This document shows positions 35,998 through 45,446 of a stretch of DNA of 64,000 nt, piece after piece (position 1 is the first letter of the stretch; every line of letters begins with the position of its first letter). Under the pieces are notes generated by a model. It was given only the letters and a program-made list of their open reading frames with translations, did no database searches and was not told the origin of the DNA. The stretch is from NCBI GenBank assembly GCA_016191525.1, contig JACPOK010000019.1:124001-188000 (forward strand). Reading direction: 5' to 3'. Position numbers and translations under genes: made by a program. Origin of the DNA: Burkholderiales bacterium (GTDB taxonomy: Bacteria > Pseudomonadota > Gammaproteobacteria > Burkholderiales > Burkholderiaceae_C).

Positions 35998-36486
35998 CTA
36001 TTTGCGCGTGAGCGGCAGCCGGGGCTCGAACTTGGCGCGCTTGACCGAGAAGAAGGCCTTCACGTTGCGCACGTTCGCGTCGGCGTTGAACAGGCGCTGC
36101 GCCAGCGCCAGGTAGCCCGGCATGTCGGGCACGTGCAGCACCAGCACGAAGTCCGGGCCCGGCGACACGCGGTAGCACTGCTGCACGGCCTCGTCGGGCG
36201 CCACGCGGGCCTCGAACGCTTCCAGCTCCTCATTGCCCTGGCGGTCCAGCGTGACCTCGGCAATGGCAGTCAGGCCATGGCCCACCAGCGGCGCCAGCCG
36301 CTGCGCGTCCAGCACCGCGATCTGCCGCTCGATCAACCCCGCCCCGTGCAGCCGTTTGACGCGCCGCAGGCAGGTCGGTGCGGACACATGAACCCGCTTG
36401 GCCAAGGCCTGGTTGGTCAGGGACGCGTCGGTTTGCAGCAGCTCCAGTAGCTGGAAATCAACTTCATCAAGCGTCAATTGATTCAT
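35998..36486 (-). CDS. Lrp/AsnC-family transcriptional regulator
   Basis: 162 residues. An N-terminal HTH (LDEVDFQLLELLQTDASLTNQALAKRVHVSAPTCLRRVKRL) is followed by the RAM effector domain (AVQQCYRVSPGPDFVLVLHVPDMPGYLALAQRLFNADANVRNVKAFFSVKRAKF-type region). It is divergent from glmS across an AT-rich spacer that contains a long inverted repeat, a likely binding site. Confidence 0.92.
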   Translation of the reverse strand: MNQLTLDEVDFQLLELLQTDASLTNQALAKRVHVSAPTCLRRVKRLHGAGLIERQIAVLDAQRLAPLVGHGLTAIAEVTLDRQGNEELEAFEARVAPDEAVQQCYRVSPGPDFVLVLHVPDMPGYLALAQRLFNADANVRNVKAFFSVKRAKFEPRLPLTRK

Positions 36487-36502
36487 ATGGAAAGATAAAG
36501 TG

Positions 36503-36543
36503 GAATTAAATTTCTATCTACGGAAGAGTAGAAATTTAAATTC
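36503..36543. promoter_or_regulatory. Long inverted repeat, probable Lrp-family operator in the lrp-glmS intergenic region
   Basis: GAATTAAATTTCTA (36503-36516) and TAGAAATTTAAATTC (36529-36543) are near-perfect reverse complements, differing by one base insertion, around a 12-bp spacer. The spacer between the divergent lrp-type gene and glmS is strikingly AT-rich for this genome. Position and symmetry fit autoregulation and possibly control of glmS. Confidence 0.6.
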
Positions 36544-36615
36544 ATAACTCGCGGAATATAGAACACAAATTGCAACAATGCCAGCCTAAAGTCGCTCCAT
36601 CCTCAAGGAGCTCCC

Positions 36616-38484
36616 ATGTGTGGCATCGTCGGCGCCGTCTCCAACCGCAACATCGTTCCCATCCTGGTCCAGGGCCTGCAGCGGCTCGAATACCGGGGCT
36701 ATGACTCCTGTGGCGTGGCCGTGCACGCCGGCGGCCTCAAGCGCGCCCGCAGCGTCTCGCGGGTGGCTGAACTGCTGGACCAGGTCAGCACAGAAAAAAT
36801 CGAGGGCACGACCGGCATTGCCCACACCCGCTGGGCCACGCACGGCGCGCCCGCCGTGCACAACGCGCACCCGCACTTCAGCCATGGGCCAGGCAGCGAG
36901 GCGGCGGGCAAGGCCGGGCGCATCGCGCTGGTCCACAACGGCATCATCGAAAACTACATCGAGCTGCGCACCGCACTGCAGGCCAGGGGCTATGTGTTCG
37001 CCAGCCAGACCGACACCGAAGTCATCGCCCACCTGGTGGACAGCCTTTATGACGGCGACCTGTTCGATGCGATGAAGGCCGCGGTGAAGCAACTGCACGG
37101 CGCCTATGCCATCGCCGTGTTCTGCAAGGACGAGCCGCACCGCGTGGTGGGTGCCCGCGCCGGCTCGCCGCTGATCCTGGGCGTGGGCCGCGAGGGCGGG
37201 GAAAACTTCCTGGCCAGCGACGCCATGGCGCTGGCCGGCGTGACCGACCAGATCGTGTACCTGGAAGAAGGCGACATGGTCGACGTGCAGCTGGGCCGCT
37301 ACTGGATCGTCGACAAGGCGCACAAGAGCGTCACGCGGCCCGTCAAGACCGTGCAGGCTCACAGCGGCGCGGCGGAGCTCGGGCCTTACCGCCACTACAT
37401 GCAGAAGGAAATTTTCGAGCAGCCGCGCGCCATCGCCGACACGTTGGAAGGCGTGCAGGCCATCGTGCCCGAGCTGTTCGACGGCCCCGGCGAAAACGGC
37501 GCCAGCGCGTGGCGCGTGTTCAAGGAAATCGACTCGGTGCTGATCCTGGCCTGCGGCACCAGCTACTACAGCGGCTGCACCGCCAAGTACTGGCTGGAAG
37601 GCATCGCGAAGATCCCGACGCAAGTGGAGATCGCCAGCGAATACCGCTACCGCGAATCGGTGCCCAACCCGCGCACGCTGGTGGTCACCATCACCCAGTC
37701 GGGCGAAACGGCGGACACGCTTGCCGCGCTGCGCCACGCGCAGTCCCTCGGCATGGAGCACACGCTCACGGTGTGCAACGTCTCCACTTCGGCCATGGTG
37801 CGCGAATGCAAGCTGGCCTACATCACCCGTGCCGGCGTGGAAATCGGCGTCGCATCGACCAAGGCTTTCACCACCCAGCTGGCCGGCCTGTTCCTGTTGA
37901 CGCTGACACTGGCGCAGGCCAGGGGCCGCCTTTCGCAAGACGAGGAGGCGCGCCACCTGAAGGCCATGCGCCACCTGCCCGCGCAGCTGTCCGCCGTGCT
38001 GGCGCTGGAACCGCAAATCATCAGCTGGTCGGAAGACTTCGCGGGCAAGGAGAACGCGCTTTTTCTCGGGCGCGGCCTGCACTACCCCATCGCGCTGGAA
38101 GGCGCGCTCAAGCTCAAGGAGATCACCTACATCCACGCCGAAGCCTATGCGGCCGGCGAGCTCAAGCACGGCCCGCTGGCGCTGGTGACCAGCGAGATGC
38201 CGGTGGTGACCGTCGCGCCCAACGACGCGCTGCTGGAAAAACTCAAGAGCAACATGCAGGAAGTGCGCGCGCGCGGCGGCGTGCTCTATGTGCTGGCCGA
38301 TGCCGACACGCGCATCGAAAGCGAAGAGGGCATCCATGTGATCCGCATGCCCGAGCACTACGGGCCATTAAGCCCGCTGCTGCATGTCGTGCCCTTGCAA
38401 CTATTGGCTTATCACACGGCCTGCGCACGCGGAACTGACGTGGACAAGCCCCGCAACCTGGCCAAAAGCGTCACCGTGGAATAG
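36616..38484 (+). CDS. glmS: Glutamine-fructose-6-phosphate aminotransferase GlmS
   Basis: 622 residues. The N-terminal glutamine amidotransferase has the nucleophile Cys2 (MCGIVGAV), [14 protein letters not shown] and [11 protein letters not shown]. Two SIS domains follow ([27 protein letters not shown]) and the C-terminal [15 protein letters not shown] is the invariant glucosamine synthase tail. It makes glucosamine-6-phosphate, the first committed step to UDP-GlcNAc. An AAGGAG site precedes the ATG. No glmS ribozyme was recognised. Confidence 0.97.
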   Translation: MCGIVGAVSNRNIVPILVQGLQRLEYRGYDSCGVAVHAGGLKRARSVSRVAELLDQVSTEKIEGTTGIAHTRWATHGAPAVHNAHPHFSHGPGSEAAGKAGRIALVHNGIIENYIELRTALQARGYVFASQTDTEVIAHLVDSLYDGDLFDAMKAAVKQLHGAYAIAVFCKDEPHRVVGARAGSPLILGVGREGGENFLASDAMALAGVTDQIVYLEEGDMVDVQLGRYWIVDKAHKSVTRPVKTVQAHSGAAELGPYRHYMQKEIFEQPRAIADTLEGVQAIVPELFDGPGENGASAWRVFKEIDSVLILACGTSYYSGCTAKYWLEGIAKIPTQVEIASEYRYRESVPNPRTLVVTITQSGETADTLAALRHAQSLGMEHTLTVCNVSTSAMVRECKLAYITRAGVEIGVASTKAFTTQLAGLFLLTLTLAQARGRLSQDEEARHLKAMRHLPAQLSAVLALEPQIISWSEDFAGKENALFLGRGLHYPIALEGALKLKEITYIHAEAYAAGELKHGPLALVTSEMPVVTVAPNDALLEKLKSNMQEVRARGGVLYVLADADTRIESEEGIHVIRMPEHYGPLSPLLHVVPLQLLAYHTACARGTDVDKPRNLAKSVTVE

Positions 38485-38559
38485 CGGTTCTCCCTCATGC
38501 GGCGCAGCTCAGGTCAGGTTACAGTCAGACCTGTTGCAAATTGTTTCTGAGGTGCGTCG

Positions 38560-40539
38560 TTGGGGCGTTTTATCTACGGGGTGCTGCTGGCCGCCACCCT
38601 TTGGCTTCCTTCCTTCTCCTGGGCACAGTCCGCCTGCACGGCGATGTGGGCCACGGTGGACAACGACGGTGGGGGCGCGGGCACCACGCAGTCGCTGCGC
38701 TACTACAACTTCAGCACCAACCAGTGGACGCGCATTGGCACGGCCAACCTCACCGGCAACCCCAACGCGCTGGCCGGTGACCCCACCAGCGGCCTGCTGT
38801 ACTACCTCAACCGCACCACGGGGCAACTGCGCTCATACAACCTGAACACCAATGCCGACGCGCTGGTGGGCACCGTGTCGGCGCCGCCGGCCCCGGCCAC
38901 CGCGGCCAACATCATCGGCAGCACCATCGACAGCTCGGGCCGCCTGTTCCTGTATGCCACCAACGGCGGCAGCCCGGCGTTCGCCGTGGTGGCACAGGTT
39001 TCCAAAGCCACGGCGGCCACCGTCACCTCCTGGGTGCAGGTGCGCACCACCGCCGGGGCCACGCCAACCATCGCCGGCAGCGGCGACCTGAACACCGACC
39101 AGGCCAACATCAGCTACATCGTCTCCAACACCAACCCGCCCACCTACCACGTGCTGGACCTGAACCCGGCCAGCGCCTCCTTCGGCCGCACCAACAGCCC
39201 GGCGCTGACTATCACGGGTGCGGGCGGCGGCCTGAACAACGCGGGCGTGGCGGTGGACCCGCTCACGGGCCAGGCTTACTTCGGCAATGGCAACGCCAAC
39301 TCGGTCACCTATTCGCTGGACGTGGCCACCGGCGCCGCCACGCTGATCAACAACACCACCAGCTACTGGGTCACGGACATGGGCAACTGCGTCTCGCCCC
39401 CGGCGGCGCCCACCATCACCAAGAGCTTCACGCCGGTCTATCGTTCCGGCTCGCCGGGCACCGCCACGCTGACGCTGATTTTCGGCAACAGCAACAGCGT
39501 GCCCTTCTGGCTGACGACCGATTTCCGCGACGTGCTGCCCGCCGGCATGCGTATTTCAACCACGCCCGCGCTCACCAGCACCTGTTCCTCGCCGTCCGGC
39601 ACGCCCACTACCGCCGCCGGCAGCAATTCGGTCACCTTCGTGGCCGGCGGCCGCATCCCGGCGGGCGGCTGCCAGGTGACCGTGCGGGTGTCGGCCACGG
39701 CCTCGGTCAGCCCGTACACCAACACCATTGCGGCCGGCTCGCTGACCACCACCGCGGGCAGCAACGCCGCCGCGGCCAGCGACACCTTCCAGGTCGGCGT
39801 GGATTTCGAGGTCGCCAAGTTCCAGCGCCAGGACGCCACCGATCCCCTGCAGACCGGCACCCTCATCGTGGGCGCGGGGCTCACCATGCAGTACGTGCTC
39901 ACAATTTCAAATTCGACCGACGGCGGCACCGGCACCGCCACCTTCACCGACACGCTGCCGACGCTGATCACGCCGGTGCTGTCCGTCACGCCCGTCATGG
40001 CCGGCGGCGGCACCTGCAACACCACCAGCGCCATCACGGGCGGGCGAACGCGAATATCGGGCACGGTGACCAGCGCGCCGCCGGGATCTACCTGCACCGT
40101 AACCATCGTCGCGCGCGCCAGCACCACGGCGGGCACTTTCCAGAACACCGTCACCATCGCCGGCGCCACCGGCACCACCGACCCCGATGCGGTGGGCAAC
40201 ACGGCCACCGTCACCACGGTGATCCATCCCGCGGCTCTGCTCACCATTTCCAAGACCAACGCCGCCGCTGGGGTGGCGGCGGGGCAGACCACCACCTACA
40301 CCATCACCGTGGCCAACCTGGGCCCTGCTGACGCGCCCGGCACCCTGGTCACGGACAGCCCGGGGCCGGGGCTGAGCTGCATTTCCATGTCGTGTTCGAC
40401 CAACGGCTCGGCCAGTTGCCCGCCCGCGCTGGACTTGCCCACCTTCCAGAGCACGGGGTTGACGATCACGCCGACGTTCGCCGCCAACTCCTCTGTTACT
40501 TTCCACCTCACCTGCGAGGTCACGGCGACAGGCCAGTAG
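38560..40539 (+). CDS. Secreted DUF11-repeat protein with N-terminal beta-propeller-like region
   Basis: 659 residues from a TTG start with TGAGG upstream; no ATG is available before the signal peptide (FIYGVLLAATLWLPSFSWA). Residues about 25-275 contain repeated short motifs (YYNFSTNQWTRIGTANL, GNPNALAGDPTSGLLYYL, VAVDPLTGQAYFG) like a DUF6923-type propeller. The rest consists of DUF11/Ig-like modules (TITKSFTPVYRSGSPGTATLTL, LTISKTNAAAGVAAGQTTTYTITVANLGPADAP). It has no anchor or sorting motif and probably acts outside the cytoplasm as a structural or adhesive protein. The function is unknown. Confidence 0.78.
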   Translation: MGRFIYGVLLAATLWLPSFSWAQSACTAMWATVDNDGGGAGTTQSLRYYNFSTNQWTRIGTANLTGNPNALAGDPTSGLLYYLNRTTGQLRSYNLNTNADALVGTVSAPPAPATAANIIGSTIDSSGRLFLYATNGGSPAFAVVAQVSKATAATVTSWVQVRTTAGATPTIAGSGDLNTDQANISYIVSNTNPPTYHVLDLNPASASFGRTNSPALTITGAGGGLNNAGVAVDPLTGQAYFGNGNANSVTYSLDVATGAATLINNTTSYWVTDMGNCVSPPAAPTITKSFTPVYRSGSPGTATLTLIFGNSNSVPFWLTTDFRDVLPAGMRISTTPALTSTCSSPSGTPTTAAGSNSVTFVAGGRIPAGGCQVTVRVSATASVSPYTNTIAAGSLTTTAGSNAAAASDTFQVGVDFEVAKFQRQDATDPLQTGTLIVGAGLTMQYVLTISNSTDGGTGTATFTDTLPTLITPVLSVTPVMAGGGTCNTTSAITGGRTRISGTVTSAPPGSTCTVTIVARASTTAGTFQNTVTIAGATGTTDPDAVGNTATVTTVIHPAALLTISKTNAAAGVAAGQTTTYTITVANLGPADAPGTLVTDSPGPGLSCISMSCSTNGSASCPPALDLPTFQSTGLTITPTFAANSSVTFHLTCEVTATGQ

Positions 40540-40594
40540 GGGCGCGGCCGCAGGCATTGACAAGCGGCGGAGCTTTTGAAATATTCATGCCTCC

Positions 40595-41332
40595 ATGCCA
40601 AACCCAGCGCACTCCTCGCCGCCGCCCGCAGGCCGGGCGGAGGCAGCGCGCTACGCGCTGCTGCGCAGGCTGGCACCGTCAATGCGCCACCACCTGGTGG
40701 TGAACCTGCAGCCCATCGGCATGATTTACGAGGTGATGGACCGGCGGCTGCGCGCCCCCTCGCCGGATCTCGCCAACGTGCACGACAGCGCGCAGAAGAT
40801 CAATGGCTTCGCCCGCGCGGCGCTCAATTCCTGCCTGGATGTGGTGACCTGGCTGGCCCCCGAGGAAAACGCCGGCACCGCCGTGGCGGACGGCGTGCGC
40901 GAGTGCGTGGGCCTGCTGGCGACCAGCCTCAGCTTTCGCGGCTATGCGGTCCGCAACGAAGTGGCGCAGCTGCCCGGCACCGTCAGCCGCAGCGCGATGC
41001 GCAACGTGCTTACGGCCGCATTGATCTATTCCACCGACCAGTCGCCCGCGCCGGCCGAACTCGTGCTCAGCGCCACGCAGGAGCCGGGCGGCTTGCGGCT
41101 GGTGCTGGAGCTGCGGTCCACGCAGGGCGCGCAAGGCTTCGCCAGCGAAGCCGGCTACCGCCACCTCGAATGGCCGGACCTGCAGGCCCTGGCCGCCGCC
41201 GAGTCCGTGGAGCTCTCGCAAGCGCACGGCGCGCTGGTGATGCTCTTCCCCTGGCTTGGAGAAGTAGCGGCCCTTCAGCCCGGCGCTGCCATCAGGGCGG
41301 GTATCTCCAGCGGCAGCTCGCGCGCCAGGTAG
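40595..41332 (+). CDS. Histidine-kinase-like protein of unknown function
   Basis: 245 residues. The segment LAPSMRHHLVVNLQPIGMIYEVMDRRL resembles the phospho-acceptor helix of sensor kinases (HxxxNxL type). A degenerate ATPase-like domain follows, without clear N, G1 or G2 boxes (VSRSAMRNVLTAALIYSTD, LRLVLELRS). No sensor domain or transmembrane helix is seen. It may be a pseudokinase or a scaffold. The last 58 bp overlap convergent nnrD. Confidence 0.6.
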   Translation: MPNPAHSSPPPAGRAEAARYALLRRLAPSMRHHLVVNLQPIGMIYEVMDRRLRAPSPDLANVHDSAQKINGFARAALNSCLDVVTWLAPEENAGTAVADGVRECVGLLATSLSFRGYAVRNEVAQLPGTVSRSAMRNVLTAALIYSTDQSPAPAELVLSATQEPGGLRLVLELRSTQGAQGFASEAGYRHLEWPDLQALAAAESVELSQAHGALVMLFPWLGEVAALQPGAAIRAGISSGSSRAR

Positions 41333-42141
41333 CCCAGCGGCCCCAGCCGCGCGGCCAGCCGCCCACCGGCCAGCGCATGCAGCACCACGCCCCAGGCGCA
41401 GGCCTGTTCCGGCGCGGCGCCCCGCGCCGCCAGCCCGCCCACCACGCCCGCCAGCACGTCGCCCGAGCCTGAAGTGGCCAGGCCCGCGTTGCCGCCCTCG
41501 TGCCGCCAGCAGCGCCCGTCGGGCGCTGCGATGAAAGTGATGGCCCCTTTGAGGGCAACCACCGCATTGAAGCGGCGCGCTGCCTGCAGCGCCGTGCCCT
41601 GCGGATCACGCTGGACATCTTCTTTAGCCAAGCCCGTCAGTTGAGCCATTTCGCCCGCATGCGGCGTCAACACCACCGGTTGGCTGAAAGGCTGCCGCCC
41701 CGCGCCTTCCAGCGCCAGTGCATCCAGCACCACCGGGCAGTGCGCCAGCAGGGGCAGCAGGGCCTGCACGAACTCACGCGTCGCCGCCTCGTCCACCAGG
41801 CCGGGGCCGATGACCGCCGCGGCGGTTTCGGCAGCGCAATCCCTCAGCGCAGAAACCCCGGATGCATCCAGGCCGCCAGCGGCGTTCTCGGGCAAGCCGA
41901 TCACGCGCGCTTCCGGCATTGCGATGCCCAATTGAACTGCAACCGAAGCCGGCGCCGCAATGACCAGCTTGCCCGCGCCGGCGCGCAGCGCGGCGGTGCC
42001 GCACAGAAGCGCCGCGCCGGGAATCTCCCGGCTGCCGGCCACCACCAACACGCGCCCACGCGACTCCTTGTCGGCGCTCTGGGCCAGCGCCGGCAGCGCC
42101 CAGTCGCGCAAGGTCTGCGCGTCAAGTTGCTGCACCGTCAT
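41275..42141 (-). CDS. nnrD: ADP/ATP-dependent NAD(P)H-hydrate dehydratase
   Basis: 288 residues. The ribokinase-fold carbohydrate-kinase-like domain has GAALLCGTAALRAGAGKLVIAAP, VVLTPHAGEMAQLTG and the catalytic GNAGLATSGSGDVLAGVVGGLAARG motif of the YjeF C-terminal family. It repairs hydrated NADH and NADPH. The NnrE epimerase half found in many bacteria as a fusion is absent from this gene. The start overlaps the upstream phosphatase by 4 bp (ATGA). Confidence 0.92.
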   Translation of the reverse strand: MTVQQLDAQTLRDWALPALAQSADKESRGRVLVVAGSREIPGAALLCGTAALRAGAGKLVIAAPASVAVQLGIAMPEARVIGLPENAAGGLDASGVSALRDCAAETAAAVIGPGLVDEAATREFVQALLPLLAHCPVVLDALALEGAGRQPFSQPVVLTPHAGEMAQLTGLAKEDVQRDPQGTALQAARRFNAVVALKGAITFIAAPDGRCWRHEGGNAGLATSGSGDVLAGVVGGLAARGAAPEQACAWGVVLHALAGGRLAARLGPLGYLARELPLEIPALMAAPG

Positions 42142-42896
42142 GGCTTGGGCGCGGCCGGCACGTCCGGCGCCGCCGTCACCGGCGCACCCGCCTCCTGTAG
42201 CGGCGCGACAAAATTCACCAGCACCGGGTGCATGCCGGCGGCGCCGGGCTTGTATTCGTAGGAGGTCACGCCGCAATTGGGCACGTCGCCCATCCTGTCG
42301 ATCTGCAGGATCTCGCTTTCATCCATGCACTCCAGCAGGTAGCGCATGCAGTTGACGATGACCTGGTGCGCCACCACCAGCACGCGCTGCGAGCCGTGCT
42401 CGCGCGTGGCCATTTCCAGCAGGCTGCGCAGCCGCAGGATCACGTCGCACCAGCTCTCGCCACCCGGCGGGCGGAAATAGAACTTGCCCACGTGCGCGCG
42501 CTGTTCGCCCAGCTCCGGGAATTTCTGCCGTATGCCGAAGTGCGTCAGGCGGTCCAGCACGCCGAATTCCTTTTCGCGCAGGCGCTCGTCCACCCGCACG
42601 CGCACCTCGCCCGGCGGGTGGCCCGCCGCCTCCAGCAGCAGGCGCGTGGTCTCGCGCGCGCGGATGTACGGGGAGCAAAGCACCACCTCGGGTGAGCTGT
42701 CCGCAGGCAGCGCGCCGAACCAGCGCCCCAGCGCCCGCGCCTGCTCACAGCCCAGGTCAGACAGGGGCACGTCGATGTCGCGCTCGGCGATGTCGATCAC
42801 GTGCAGGCCGGCTGCCTCTGCCGCGTCGCGCGCCACGTTGCCCGCGCTTTGCCCGTGGCGGACGATCCATAACGTGTGCGGCCAGCCGGTCTGCAT
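42138..42896 (-). CDS. Histidine phosphatase family protein
   Basis: 252 residues from MQTGWPHTLWIVRHG. The RHGQSAGN signature holds the catalytic histidine, LREKEFGVLDRL the acid residue, and VLVVAHQVIVNCMRYLL the second histidine. The C-terminal ITSYEYKP-type region (NCGVTSYEYKPG) is common in larger members that act on sugar phosphates or nucleotides. It lies 5 bp downstream of the ligD stop and is coupled to nnrD. Confidence 0.9.
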   Translation of the reverse strand: MQTGWPHTLWIVRHGQSAGNVARDAAEAAGLHVIDIAERDIDVPLSDLGCEQARALGRWFGALPADSSPEVVLCSPYIRARETTRLLLEAAGHPPGEVRVRVDERLREKEFGVLDRLTHFGIRQKFPELGEQRAHVGKFYFRPPGGESWCDVILRLRSLLEMATREHGSQRVLVVAHQVIVNCMRYLLECMDESEILQIDRMGDVPNCGVTSYEYKPGAAGMHPVLVNFVAPLQEAGAPVTAAPDVPAAPKP

Positions 42897-42901
42897 CCGC
42901 T

Positions 42902-45442
42902 TCAGCCGCGCTGGAAGCCCAGCGCCTTCATGGCGGCGGCCAGGGTCGTGCGGCTGGATTCGTAGTCGGCCCAGGGTGTGTTGCCCACGTCCAGCCGCGT
43001 GTGCACCGTGCCCACGCTCCAGTGCGCGCCGCCCTTCAGGCCAGGCAATTCGTCCCAGGTCACGGGTACGGAAATGCCCAGGCCGGGGCGCGAGCGCGCC
43101 GACCAGGCACACGCCGTGGTGGCGCCAAAGCCGTTGCGCAGGTAGTCGATGAAGATCTTGCCCACGCGGTTCTTCGGCCCGCTCTTCGAAACAAAGCGGT
43201 CGGGGATGGTGCGGGCCAGATGCTGCACGATGGCCTGCGAAAAATCCTTCACGGTGTCCCAGTCCAGCTGCTTTTTCAGCGGTACCACCACGTGCAGGCC
43301 CTTGCCGCCGCTGGTCTTCAGGAACGAGGGCAGGCCCAGCTCGGTAAGGAAGGCGTGCACCAGCTGTGTGGCCTCCTGCACCTGCTGCCAGCCCACGCCC
43401 TCGCCGGGGTCCAGGTCGAAGGTCATGCGGTCGGGTTTGTCTATCGCAGTCTTCACCGCGTTCCAGGTGTGGAACTCCACCACGTTCATCTGCGCGGCCG
43501 ACAGCAGGCCTTCGGGCGTGGCCACCTCAAGGTAGGCCGGATGGTCCGGGTCCAGCGCCGTGTCCAGCGGGCGCATGCCCTCCATCTGGTAGCGCTCCAG
43601 GTGCTTCTGGAAGAACAGCTGGCCGCTGATGCCCTGCGGCGCGCGCACCAGCGACACCGGCCGCGCCTTCAGGTGTTCCATCATCAGCGGCCCGACCAGC
43701 GCGTAGTAGCGCACCAGGCCGATCTTGGTGGTGCCGCTCTCCGTGTCGATCACGCGGTCGGGGTTGCTCACGCGCAGCGTGGCGGGCAGCTCGGTGGTGC
43801 CGGTTTCTGACTTGGCCTTGCCGCCTTTGGCCTTCTTGTCCACGGGGGCGGAATGTTTGGCCTCTTCGCGTGTGATGCCCTTCGGCTTCTTGTCGGTGCG
43901 CAGGCCGTGGAATACGGAGTGGCGGATGCGGCCGGTGCGCGTCCATTCGCCGAACGCCACTTCGGCAATCAGCTCGGGCTTGACCCAGTGCGCGCCGCGC
44001 GGCAACTCGGGGTCAGGCGCGAAGGCGGGCTTGTCCGCCGGCAGGTCGTCCAGCTGGCTGCGCAGGTCGGCCAGCGTGCGCTCGTTGAAGCCCGTGCCCA
44101 CGTTGCCGGCGTAGCGCAGCTTGCCTTCCTTGTCGTGCACGCCCAGCAGCAGCGAGCCGATGCCGGTGCGCGAGCCCTTGGGGTCGGTGTAGCCGCCGAT
44201 GACGAATTCCTGCCGCTGCCCGCACTTGAGTTTGATCCAGTCGGAAGAGCGGCGGTTCACATAGGCCGAGTCGCGCCGCTTGGCCACCACGCCTTCCAGC
44301 CCCAGCCTGCAGGCGGAAGCCACGATGTCCTGCGGCGGCGCGTCGAACACCGCGCTGAAGCGCACCTTGGGCGCGGGCTTGCGCTCGACGATGCGCTGCA
44401 GCACCGCGCGCCGCTGCTCCAGCGGCACCTCGCGCAGGTCATGCCCCGCGCAGAACGGCACGTCGAACAGGTAATAGACGATGTCGGCCGTGCGCGCGCT
44501 GTCGAACGCGCCCTGCAGCGCCTGGAAATCCGCCGGCGAGCGCTCGCCGGGCATGATGATCTCGCCGTCGTACCAGCCGTCGGGCAGGTCCATGGCCTTG
44601 AGTTGTTTTTCCAGCTCGGGCAGCTTGTGCGTCCAGTCGTTGCCGTTGCGGGTGAACAGCTTGACGCGGCCACGCTCGGCCCGCGCCAGCATGCGGTAGC
44701 CGTCGAACTTGATTTCGTAGATCCACTGCGTGGGGTCGCCGGGCGGCGCATCCACCAGCGTGGCCAATTGCGGCTGCAGCGTGTCGGGCAGCGCAGCCTT
44801 GCGCGAGCCCGCGGGCGGGCCGTCGGCCGCGGGCGCCGGGGCTGGCGTGTGAGAAGCAGGCGCCGCCTTGGCCCCGGGTTTGTCGGCAAGCGCTTTCACG
44901 CTGTCGGGCATTTCGTCCAGCACGCTGTATTCAGATGCGGGCCGCACAAAGTCATCGCGTTCCTTGATCAAGAGCCAGGGCGGCTGCTTCTCGCCACGGC
45001 CCTTCATGCGAACCAGCGTCCAGCGCCCGTGCATCTTGTGGCCGCGCATCTCGAACTTCAGCTTGCCTTCGCGATAGCCCTTGCGCGGGTCTTCCAGCGG
45101 CACCCAGGTCCCCTTGTCCCAGATGATGACCTTGCCCGCGCCGTACTGTTTGGGCGGAATGGTGCCCTCGAACCGGTTGTAGGCGATGGGGTGGTCTTCC
45201 ACCTGCACCGCCATGCGCTTGTCATTGGTGTCGTAACTCGGCCCCTTGGGAACGGCCCAGCTCTTCATGGTGCCGTCCAGCTCCAGCCGCAGGTCGTAGT
45301 GCAGGCGCGAGGCCCAGTGCTTCTGGATGACGAACACGCGCTCCTTCTCATTGGCCACGCCGCCCTCGGCCGGCTCGGGCGTGACGCCGAAGTTGCGCTT
45401 GTCGCGGTACGCCTTCAGGGCGCTTGAAGATCTGTCGTCCAT
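42902..45442 (-). CDS. ligD: ATP-dependent DNA ligase LigD (PE-ligase-polymerase)
   Basis: 846 residues with three NHEJ domains in Pseudomonas-type order. The 3'-phosphoesterase (FVIQKHWASRLHYDLRLELDG) covers about residues 20-170. The ligase, with catalytic lysine in YEIKFDGYRML and GEIIMPG, GLEGVVAKR and DWIKLKC motifs, covers about 215-520. The archaeo-eukaryotic primase-type polymerase (DLDPGEGVGW, KTSGGKGLHVVVPL) fills the C-terminus. It seals and fills broken DNA ends, normally with Ku. No ku gene is in the window. It clusters with topoisomerase IB and a PA2169 protein on the same strand. Confidence 0.96.
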   Translation of the reverse strand: MDDRSSSALKAYRDKRNFGVTPEPAEGGVANEKERVFVIQKHWASRLHYDLRLELDGTMKSWAVPKGPSYDTNDKRMAVQVEDHPIAYNRFEGTIPPKQYGAGKVIIWDKGTWVPLEDPRKGYREGKLKFEMRGHKMHGRWTLVRMKGRGEKQPPWLLIKERDDFVRPASEYSVLDEMPDSVKALADKPGAKAAPASHTPAPAPAADGPPAGSRKAALPDTLQPQLATLVDAPPGDPTQWIYEIKFDGYRMLARAERGRVKLFTRNGNDWTHKLPELEKQLKAMDLPDGWYDGEIIMPGERSPADFQALQGAFDSARTADIVYYLFDVPFCAGHDLREVPLEQRRAVLQRIVERKPAPKVRFSAVFDAPPQDIVASACRLGLEGVVAKRRDSAYVNRRSSDWIKLKCGQRQEFVIGGYTDPKGSRTGIGSLLLGVHDKEGKLRYAGNVGTGFNERTLADLRSQLDDLPADKPAFAPDPELPRGAHWVKPELIAEVAFGEWTRTGRIRHSVFHGLRTDKKPKGITREEAKHSAPVDKKAKGGKAKSETGTTELPATLRVSNPDRVIDTESGTTKIGLVRYYALVGPLMMEHLKARPVSLVRAPQGISGQLFFQKHLERYQMEGMRPLDTALDPDHPAYLEVATPEGLLSAAQMNVVEFHTWNAVKTAIDKPDRMTFDLDPGEGVGWQQVQEATQLVHAFLTELGLPSFLKTSGGKGLHVVVPLKKQLDWDTVKDFSQAIVQHLARTIPDRFVSKSGPKNRVGKIFIDYLRNGFGATTACAWSARSRPGLGISVPVTWDELPGLKGGAHWSVGTVHTRLDVGNTPWADYESSRTTLAAAMKALGFQRG

Positions 45443-45446
45443 GGCG

